Source of the DNA: an uncultured Oceanospirillales bacterium
GTDB lineage: Bacteria; Pseudomonadota; Gammaproteobacteria; Pseudomonadales; Endozoicomonadaceae
DNA length: 38,496 bases
Assembly: GCA_947040555.1 (NCBI GenBank)
Contig: CAMRBW010000022.1
Location: forward strand, 1-38,496
Reading direction: 5' to 3'
The notes under the pieces are model-generated. The model saw only the letters and a list, made by a program, of their open reading frames with translations, made no database searches and was not told where the DNA came from. This document shows, in pieces, positions 32,833 through 38,496 of the stretch (its first letter is position 1; every line of letters begins with the position of its first letter). Made by a program: the position numbers and the translations under genes.

Positions 32833-35394
32833 TTACAGAGTCCGCTGAACCTCAACAGACTTGTAAACTTCGATCTTGTCGCCAACTTTGACGTCATTGT
32901 AGTTCTTAACACCGATACCACACTCGTAGCCGGTACGAACTTCGTTGACATCATCCTTGAAACGACGCAGGGATTCCAGCTCACCTTCGTAGATAACCAC
33001 GTCTTCACGCAGTACGCGGATGCGCTCGCTGCGGAACATGATACCTTCGATAACCATACAGCCGGCAACCGCACCGATCTTAGGTGCACGGAAGACGTCA
33101 CGAACGTCTGCCACACCGACGATCTGCTCACGGAATTCCGCTTTGAGCATACCGGTCAGCGCCTGCTTCACATCGTCGATGATGTCGTAGATTACGCCGT
33201 AGTAGCGCAGATCCAGACCTTCGCCTTCAACGATACGACGGGCACTTGCGTCAGCACGGACGTTAAAGCCAACCAGAATCGCGTTGGAAGCCAGCGCCAG
33301 GTTCGCGTCGGTTTCGGTGAGACCACCTACGCCGCCGAAGATAACCTTAACATCCACTTCCTCGTTGCCCTGCTCGTGCAGTGCCGTCGTTATCGCTTCC
33401 AGAGAGCCGCGCACGTCGGTCTTCAGAACCACCTTCAGAGTGCGCTTCTCATTGGCGCCCATGTCCTTGAACATGTTCTCCAGCTTGGCGGCCTGAGCAC
33501 GGGCCAGCTTGATCTCACGGAATCGACCCTGACGGAACATGGCGATTTCACGGGCTTTACGCTCGTCCTGTACCGCCTGCATGTCGTCACCGGCTTCTGG
33601 CGTGCCATCAAGGCCCAGAATCTCAACCGGAATGGAGGGGCCCGCTTCGTCGATAGGCTTGCCGTTTTCATCCAGCATCGCACGGATACGACCGAATTGC
33701 TGACCAACCAGCACGTTGTCGCCTCTGCGCAGGGTACCGGCCTGAACCAGTACCGATGCCACAGGACCACGACCTTTATCCAGACGGGATTCGATAACCA
33801 CACCCCTGGCCGGACCATCAGCAACAGCGCTCAGTTCCAGAACTTCGGATTGCAGCAGAACCGCTTCCAGCAGCTCGTCGATACCCTGACCCGTGTGTGC
33901 GGATACACTGATGAACTGCGTGTCACCACCCCATTCCTCAGGAATAACATTGCGAACAGCCAGTTCGTTCTTCACACGATCAGGATCAACGCCTTCCTTA
34001 TCGACCTTGTTCACGGCAACAACCAGTGGAACGCCAGCGTCCCTGGCGTGCTGAATGGCTTCCTCGGTCTGTGGCATCACGCCGTCGTCCGCAGCAACCA
34101 CCAGAATAACGATGTCGGTCGCCTTGGCACCACGGGCACGCATGGCGGTAAAGGCCGCGTGTCCTGGCGTATCCAGGAAGGTGATCATGCCACGGTCGGT
34201 GGTTACGTGGTAAGCACCGATGTGCTGAGTAATACCACCCGCTTCGCCGGATTGAACCTTGGCTTTACGGATGTAGTCCAGCAGGGAAGTCTTACCGTGG
34301 TCAACGTGACCCATAACGGTAACAACCGGTGCACGGGACATCGCTTCACCGATATTCTGAGCAACGGCATCCTGCAGGGAGTCTTCCAGTGCGTCCGCGT
34401 TGACCAGCTTGACCTTGTGACCCATCTCTTCAACTACGACTGCCGCAGTCTCCTGATCGATCACCTGGTTGATGGTCACCATGGTGCCCAGCTTGAACAT
34501 GTACTTGATAACTTCAGCCGCTTTAACCGCCATCTTGTTAGCAAGATCACCAACGGTGATTGTTTCTGGAATGGCAACTTCACGCACCACCGCAGCCGTT
34601 GGCCTGGTGAAACCGTGCTGTTCAAATTCCTTGCTCTTCAGTGGCTTGCGACCCAGTGGCTTGCGTGCGCCGCCACGATCATCACGGCCACCGCGGCCCT
34701 TGCTACGACGACGATCACCATCATCGAAGCTCTTTTCGTCACGACCGCCTTTCTTCTTGGCGGCAGCCGGTGCTGCGCGACGACGACGACGATCATCATC
34801 GGAAGGTGGTGGCGGTGGCGCATCGGCACCCGCAGAAGGTGCAGGACGGTCATTGCGCGGCGGCTGGCGACGCTGATCAGCAGCAGCACCAGCAGTAGCA
34901 GTAGCAGCAGCAGCAGCACCTTCAGGCTTGCGACGTGCATCTGGCTGACGACGGGTATCGTCTTCACTGCGACGCACGTTGTCACGACGACGCTCTGTAG
35001 AAGGTTGCCCTTCCTTACGACGATCACCTTCACGACGCTTCTTGTCAGCGTCAGCGCCGGTTTTGGCCTTGACTTCTTCCTTCACGTAGGTCTGCTTTTT
35101 ACGCACTTCTACGTTAACAATTTTGTTCTTGCCACCGCCGGCCACTTTCATTTGGCTGACAGTTTTGCGCTTCAGGGTAACTTGCTTTGGCTCTGCATCA
35201 GCCGGCAAGGTAGACACATCTACGCCACCCTTGTGGGTATTGCGCAGGTGCGCCAGCAACGCTGTTTTTTCAGTATCAGAAACTGCCTGATCACCACGTT
35301 TGTGAGGTAAACCGGCATCGCTCATCTGCTTAAGCAAGCGTTCCAGCGGAGCTCCGACCACCTCGGCAAGTTGTTGTACCGTTACATCTGCCAT
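32833..35394 (-). CDS. infB: Translation initiation factor IF-2
   Basis: IF-2 is the GTPase that positions fMet-tRNA on the 30S subunit and promotes subunit joining. The 853-residue protein has an N-terminal IF2N domain ([21 protein letters not shown]), a long charged low-complexity linker (about 80-240: Lys/Arg/Asp-rich, with Ala-Thr and PPPPP runs), and a second IF2N segment near 275. The G domain follows ([16 protein letters not shown] near 360, DTPGH near 407, NKVD near 461), then C-terminal domains including the fMet-binding part. AGGAG lies ten bases before ATG 35394. nusA is 25 bases upstream. Confidence 0.97.
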   Translation of the reverse strand: MADVTVQQLAEVVGAPLERLLKQMSDAGLPHKRGDQAVSDTEKTALLAHLRNTHKGGVDVSTLPADAEPKQVTLKRKTVSQMKVAGGGKNKIVNVEVRKKQTYVKEEVKAKTGADADKKRREGDRRKEGQPSTERRRDNVRRSEDDTRRQPDARRKPEGAAAAATATAGAAADQRRQPPRNDRPAPSAGADAPPPPPSDDDRRRRRAAPAAAKKKGGRDEKSFDDGDRRRSKGRGGRDDRGGARKPLGRKPLKSKEFEQHGFTRPTAAVVREVAIPETITVGDLANKMAVKAAEVIKYMFKLGTMVTINQVIDQETAAVVVEEMGHKVKLVNADALEDSLQDAVAQNIGEAMSRAPVVTVMGHVDHGKTSLLDYIRKAKVQSGEAGGITQHIGAYHVTTDRGMITFLDTPGHAAFTAMRARGAKATDIVILVVAADDGVMPQTEEAIQHARDAGVPLVVAVNKVDKEGVDPDRVKNELAVRNVIPEEWGGDTQFISVSAHTGQGIDELLEAVLLQSEVLELSAVADGPARGVVIESRLDKGRGPVASVLVQAGTLRRGDNVLVGQQFGRIRAMLDENGKPIDEAGPSIPVEILGLDGTPEAGDDMQAVQDERKAREIAMFRQGRFREIKLARAQAAKLENMFKDMGANEKRTLKVVLKTDVRGSLEAITTALHEQGNEEVDVKVIFGGVGGLTETDANLALASNAILVGFNVRADASARRIVEGEGLDLRYYGVIYDIIDDVKQALTGMLKAEFREQIVGVADVRDVFRAPKIGAVAGCMVIEGIMFRSERIRVLREDVVIYEGELESLRRFKDDVNEVRTGYECGIGVKNYNDVKVGDKIEVYKSVEVQRTL

Positions 35395-35419
35395 AAAACT
35401 TCTCCTCTCAGTGGCCAGC

Positions 35420-36913
35420 TCAGTTCTGTTCCCCGAACCAGCAGATATTCCTTGCCTTCATAATCAGCTCTGCAGCTTTCTCAGAGTCAAGGCCTTCGAT
35501 ACCTTCCAGATCATCAGTTGCCTGCTCAGCCAGCTCTTCGAGGGTTTTGACACCCTTGGCAGCCAGCTCATAAGCCAGGTTTTCTTCCAGCCCTTCAAGA
35601 CCCAGAAGATCTTCCGCTGGCTGAACACCACCAAATTTCTCTTCCCGGGCAATGGCCTGAGTCAATAGACGATCTTTAGCACGCTGACGCAGCTCATTGG
35701 CCACTTCTTCATCAAAACCATCAATTCCCATCATCTCTTCAACGGGAACATAGGCAACTTCTTCCAGGCTGGTGAAACCTTCACTGACCAGAGTACGGGC
35801 CAGATCAATATCAACATCCAGATGTTCAACAAATACCTGAGCCTGACGATCGGTCTCCTTCATCTGCTTCTCTTCAGCCACAGATTCAGTCATCACGTTC
35901 AGGTTCCAGCCGGTCAGTTCCGCTGCCAGACGCACGTTCTGACCACCACGACCGATGGCCTGAGCCAGGTTGTCTTCAGCAACCGCCAGATCCATGGTGT
36001 GGTTGTCTTCATCGATAACGATGGAAGCCACTTCCGCAGGCTGCATGGCGTTGATAACAAATTGAACCGGATTATCATCCCACAGCACGATATCGACGCG
36101 CTCGTTACCCAGCTCATTGGAGACCGCCTGAACGCGGGAGCCGCGCATACCGACACAAGCACCAATAGGATCAATACGGCCATCGTTGGTCTTGACGGCT
36201 ATCTTGGCGCGGGAGCCCGGATCACGCGCCGCAGCACGGATTTCGATCACCTCTTCAGCAATCTCGGGAACTTCCAGACGGAACAGCTCAATCAACATTT
36301 CCGGACAGATACGACTCAGCATCAGCTGAGGACCACGATTTTCTTCGGAAATGGAATGTAGCAGAGCACGAACATGGGAACCCATGCGGAACATTTCGCG
36401 AGAGATCGCCTGATCCTTGCGCATGACCGCTTCGGCATTGTTGCCCAGGTCCACGATAAAACTGTCGCGGTTTACCTTCTTGATAGTACCGTTGATCAGC
36501 TCACCGAGTTTTTCGCGGTAAGAATCAACCATCTGACGACGCTCGGCTTCACGCACTTTTTGTACGATGACCTGCTTGGCAGTCTGGGCAGCTATTCGGC
36601 CAAAAACGATGGAATCAATAGGCTCTTCCCAGACATCACCGATCTCAAGGGCTTCATCCTTCTCTTTTCCTTCGTCCAGAGTCAGGTGGGCACCAGGGAT
36701 CTCAAAATCTTCATCCGCAACCACAGTCCAGCGACGGAAGCTGTCGTACTCTCCGGTCGATCGATCAATCGCCACGCGAATATCTATTTCATATTCGTAG
36801 CGTTTTTTTGTTGCCGTCGCCAGGGCGGTTTCCATCGCCTCGAAGATCACTTCCGGCGGTACACCCTTTTCGTTGGAGACGGATTGAACCACCAACAGAA
36901 TTTCTTTGCTCAT
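35420..36913 (-). CDS. nusA: Transcription termination/antitermination factor NusA
   Basis: NusA binds RNA polymerase and modulates pausing, intrinsic termination and antitermination. The 497-residue protein (E. coli 495) has the N-terminal polymerase-binding domain, an S1 domain ([21 protein letters not shown] near 138), two KH domains ([19 protein letters not shown] near 256 and [18 protein letters not shown] near 322), and two C-terminal acidic repeats (about 365-420 and 440-490), the form found in gammaproteobacteria. It sits between rimP and infB as expected and may regulate the structured leader upstream of rimP. Confidence 0.97.
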   Translation of the reverse strand: MSKEILLVVQSVSNEKGVPPEVIFEAMETALATATKKRYEYEIDIRVAIDRSTGEYDSFRRWTVVADEDFEIPGAHLTLDEGKEKDEALEIGDVWEEPIDSIVFGRIAAQTAKQVIVQKVREAERRQMVDSYREKLGELINGTIKKVNRDSFIVDLGNNAEAVMRKDQAISREMFRMGSHVRALLHSISEENRGPQLMLSRICPEMLIELFRLEVPEIAEEVIEIRAAARDPGSRAKIAVKTNDGRIDPIGACVGMRGSRVQAVSNELGNERVDIVLWDDNPVQFVINAMQPAEVASIVIDEDNHTMDLAVAEDNLAQAIGRGGQNVRLAAELTGWNLNVMTESVAEEKQMKETDRQAQVFVEHLDVDIDLARTLVSEGFTSLEEVAYVPVEEMMGIDGFDEEVANELRQRAKDRLLTQAIAREEKFGGVQPAEDLLGLEGLEENLAYELAAKGVKTLEELAEQATDDLEGIEGLDSEKAAELIMKARNICWFGEQN

Positions 36914-37009
36914 GCTCTGCCTCGCGTATCGCTAAACCGGTTCTTCCCTTTCGGACCCACGCACCCCTGATGTGACCCGCAAGTGTATACAGAGGCTCGC
37001 GGGCAGGCA

Positions 37010-37465
37010 TCAGAACTGCGGTATCACATTCGCTTTCTCAATAGTATCAATAGGAAAGAGGTACTCATGATCGTCACACATGATAATCACTTCATCGCCT
37101 TCAACCCCAGAGATGACTCCCCGGTACTTGCGCCGCCCTTCAAAGGCCACACGCAGGCGCATATCCACTCGGCTTCCTGTCAACGCTACATACTGTTCCA
37201 GCGTAAAAATCGGTCGATCCATGCCCGGTGAAGATACCTCCAGGGTGTACTCACCTGCGATAGGATCTTCAACATCGAAAACAGCACTCAACTGACGACT
37301 GACTGCTTCACAGTCTTCCAGACCGACACCATTCTCTCGATCAATAAACACCCGTAAAAGTGTCTGTTTACCATGTAAAACGAACTCAATTCCCCAAAGT
37401 ACACAACCCAGTGACTTCACTATGGGGGCCACGAGCTCGTTCAGTATTTCCAGTTTGCCTGCCAC
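37010..37465 (-). CDS. rimP: Ribosome maturation factor RimP
   Basis: RimP assists late 30S subunit assembly. The 151-residue protein MAGKLEILNELVAPIVKSLG... has the family segments LWGIEF, LLRVFIDRENGVGLEDCEAVSRQLSAV and YTLEVSSPGMDRPIF in the N-terminal domain, followed by an SH3-like C-terminal domain ending VIPQF. The start is GTG 37465. It is the first protein gene after tRNA-fMet in the metY-rimP-nusA-infB arrangement, with a 377-base structured leader. Confidence 0.95.
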   Translation of the reverse strand: MAGKLEILNELVAPIVKSLGCVLWGIEFVLHGKQTLLRVFIDRENGVGLEDCEAVSRQLSAVFDVEDPIAGEYTLEVSSPGMDRPIFTLEQYVALTGSRVDMRLRVAFEGRRKYRGVISGVEGDEVIIMCDDHEYLFPIDTIEKANVIPQF

Positions 37466-37581
37466 TTACAACGTCCTCGCACCGACAATTTCAAGTGCCG
37501 TACAATATTGCAGTGTTGCAATTTCGCAATGAACACCCAACCGGTCGTCGGGCGATTATCATCATACGGCAGCAATAAAAA

Positions 37582-37599
37582 ATGGGCTACAAAGCCCAT
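37582..37599 (-). terminator. Attenuator-like terminator in the rimP leader
   Basis: ATGGGCT and AGCCCAT pair perfectly around a 4-base loop, and on the minus strand the stem is followed by TTTTTTATT. It lies about 115 bases before the rimP start, so it would act on transcripts entering the operon. NusA-sensitive leader terminators are known in the E. coli equivalent. Confidence 0.7.
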
Positions 37600-37809
37600 C
37601 CTCGACGGGTGTCGCCTGGCGATCAGGTCAACCGGAGACACCCAAAGCCAGATCTTCGTCTGGCCTCCTTTGATACATCGGAGCTGTTTACTTGCCCCGA
37701 ATGCTGCTCCCAGCTCAATCCGCCTGAGAACAGATAATGTTCTTTAATCTTAATCCTATATAACAACCCGAATCAGCAGGACTATCCTGATTTTTCAAAA
37801 TCATAGCAA

Positions 37810-37832
37810 AAGGCCCCTTCTCGAGGGGCCTT
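37810..37832 (-). terminator. Terminator after tRNA-fMet
   Basis: AAGGCCCCT (37810-37818) pairs with AGGGGCCTT (37824-37832) around a 5-base loop, followed on the minus strand by TTTTGCT. It lies ten bases after the 3' end of the initiator tRNA. Confidence 0.85.
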
Positions 37833-37842
37833 CCTTAAAAAT

Positions 37843-37919
<77 letters not shown>

Positions 37920-38034
37920 CCAAAAACTTTCCTGATCACATTACCGGGATTTACTTTATGGTCAAACATGTTTCAGGATCAGACCAAAAAACCACTCCGA
38001 TAACATCGGCATCACTTATTGATGCCTTTCAAAC

Positions 38035-38120
38035 TGGTGCCCAGGGCGGGACTTGAACCCGCACGAGCATAGCTCACCACCCCCTCAAGATGGCGTGTCT
38101 ACCAATTCCACCACCTGGGC
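38035..38120 (-). tRNA. tRNA-Leu (anticodon GAG)
   Basis: The 86-base class II tRNA has a paired acceptor stem GCCCAGG, an anticodon loop TTGAGGG with GAG, a long variable arm, a GGTTCAAGTCC T-arm and an encoded CCA end. It reads CUC and CUU codons. The same tRNA (leuU) follows secG in E. coli. Confidence 0.96.
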
Positions 38121-38163
38121 AAACAATCTTCCCTAATTTGGAGGATTGACCAGCAGATCCAGC

Positions 38164-38496
38164 TTAACCAGCCTTCTCTTCCGCAGTCACTCCATCAGAA
38201 GACGACGCAGAGTCTACCACAACAGATTCCGAAGAATCTACTGCAAAATTACCCGCTGCTGAAACTTCTACAGTTACCGCTGGTGCGGTCACAGGAACGA
38301 CTGGTGTTTCAGTTACAACTGGAGCGGCTTCCACAACAGCGGCTGGAGCTTCTTCAACTACAACAGCTGTTTCTACAACTGGGGCGGCTTCCACAACGGC
38401 GGCTGGAGCTTCTTCAACTACAACAGCTGCTTCTGCAACGGGAGCGGCTTCAACTACAACGGCTGCTTCTGCAACGGGAGCGGCTTCAACTACAAC
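38164..38496 (-). CDS. secG: C-terminal part of a probable SecG with Ala/Val/Glu-rich repeats (5' end outside window)
   Basis: Only the last 110 codons are visible; the frame is open to the window edge. The sequence is almost entirely Val, Ala, Glu and Pro in repeats: two 12-residue units (VVVEAAPVAEAA), two 20-residue units starting VVVEEAPAAVVEAAP, then a less regular tail ending TAEEKAG. The GTG at 38394 is an internal codon, not a start. Assignment to SecG, the small SecYEG subunit, rests on gene order (secG, tRNA-Leu, tRNA-fMet, rimP, nusA); no SecG membrane helix is in view. If correct, the tail follows the second helix and lies in the periplasm, and the protein is far longer than E. 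coli SecG (110). Confidence 0.6.
   Translation of the reverse strand, partial: VVVEAAPVAEAAVVVEAAPVAEAAVVVEEAPAAVVEAAPVVETAVVVEEAPAAVVEAAPVVTETPVVPVTAPAVTVEVSAAGNFAVDSSESVVVDSASSSDGVTAEEKAG
38305..38496. repeat. Coding tandem repeats: two 36-bp and two 60-bp units
   Basis: Reading on the minus strand, 38496-38461 and 38460-38425 are 36-base units differing at one base. 38424-38365 and 38364-38305 are related 60-base units that share their first 26 bases exactly. All units begin GTTGTAGTTGAAG. The array continues to the window edge and may extend beyond it. Confidence 0.92.

Larger units (their letters stand above)
37466..37842 (-). other. Structured leader of the rimP-nusA-infB operon
   Basis: This 377-base spacer holds no supported gene. 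On the minus strand, in order from the tRNA side, it contains a terminator at 37810-37832, a GCCAGA/TCTGGC hairpin (37647-37664), a GGGTGTC/GACACCC stem (37607-37643) and a terminator-like hairpin at 37582-37599. I could not assign a promoter with confidence. Confidence 0.7.

Noticed and set aside
32722..35310. 862-residue open frame on the plus strand
   Set aside because: It is antisense to infB for its whole length. The biased composition of the IF-2 linker and the GC pattern of the gene keep the opposite strand open; no ribosome-binding site or known domain is seen.
38164..38394. A complete 76-residue gene starting at GTG 38394
   Set aside because: The frame is open upstream through identical repeats to the window edge, so 38394 is an internal valine codon.
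38305..38496. CRISPR array
   Set aside because: Units are directly adjacent, in frame and coding, without unique spacers.

Overview
The window is a stretch of bacterial chromosome carrying almost only core genes. Gene content and order (msbA-hldE, cca/folK/folB/tsaD beside rpsU-dnaG-rpoD, and secG-tRNA-Leu-tRNA-fMet-rimP-nusA-infB-rbfA-truB-rpsO-pnp) point to a Gram-negative gammaproteobacterium of the Pseudomonadales/Oceanospirillales kind. Lipid A export, LPS heptose synthesis, AmpG and a type IV pilin divergent from pilB fit that. I could not run a search, so genus is left open; an Endozoicomonas-like marine lineage is only a guess. I see no prophage, insertion sequence, CRISPR array or rRNA operon.

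Layout. 1-3630: msbA and hldE, coupled by an ATGA overlap. 3697-5430: fadD on the minus strand. 5683-9150: an unknown small protein, an RlmI-type rRNA methyltransferase, a second unknown small protein (minus), a DyP peroxidase and an alkyltransferase-like protein. 9147-11634 (minus): ampG, yajQ, dodecin. 11756-17664 (plus): panE, an orphan sensor kinase, galE, and ligB with a signal-peptide-like N-terminus. 17748-20211: pilA (minus, with a sigma-54 promoter) divergent from pilB; pilC and pilD are not at the locus. 20317-23373: cca (plus), then folK, folB and tsaD (minus). 23693-28122: the macromolecular synthesis cluster rpsU-dnaG-rpoD. 28238-38496 (minus): the translation/transcription/RNA-decay block from pnp back to rimP, two tRNAs and the 3' end of a probable secG.

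How the parts work together. Two blocks make the gene-expression machinery (primase, sigma-70, S21; RimP, NusA, IF2, RbfA, TruB, S15, PNPase). Their spacers hold structured leaders and terminators of the kind used for autogenous control. msbA/hldE and galE serve LPS and sugar-nucleotide metabolism, AmpG recycles muropeptides, and PilA/PilB are the pilus subunit and extension motor.

No clearly new multi-gene system is visible. The most unusual items are: a strongly repetitive Ala/Val/Glu-rich tail on the secG-position protein; a LigB DNA ligase that looks exported and sits next to the pilin gene; a CCA-adding enzyme whose HD domain has lost its metal-binding residues; many short tandem duplications (11-21 bp), often exactly at gene ends; possible leaderless starts for pilB and panE; and an initiator tRNA with a U1-U72 apposition.
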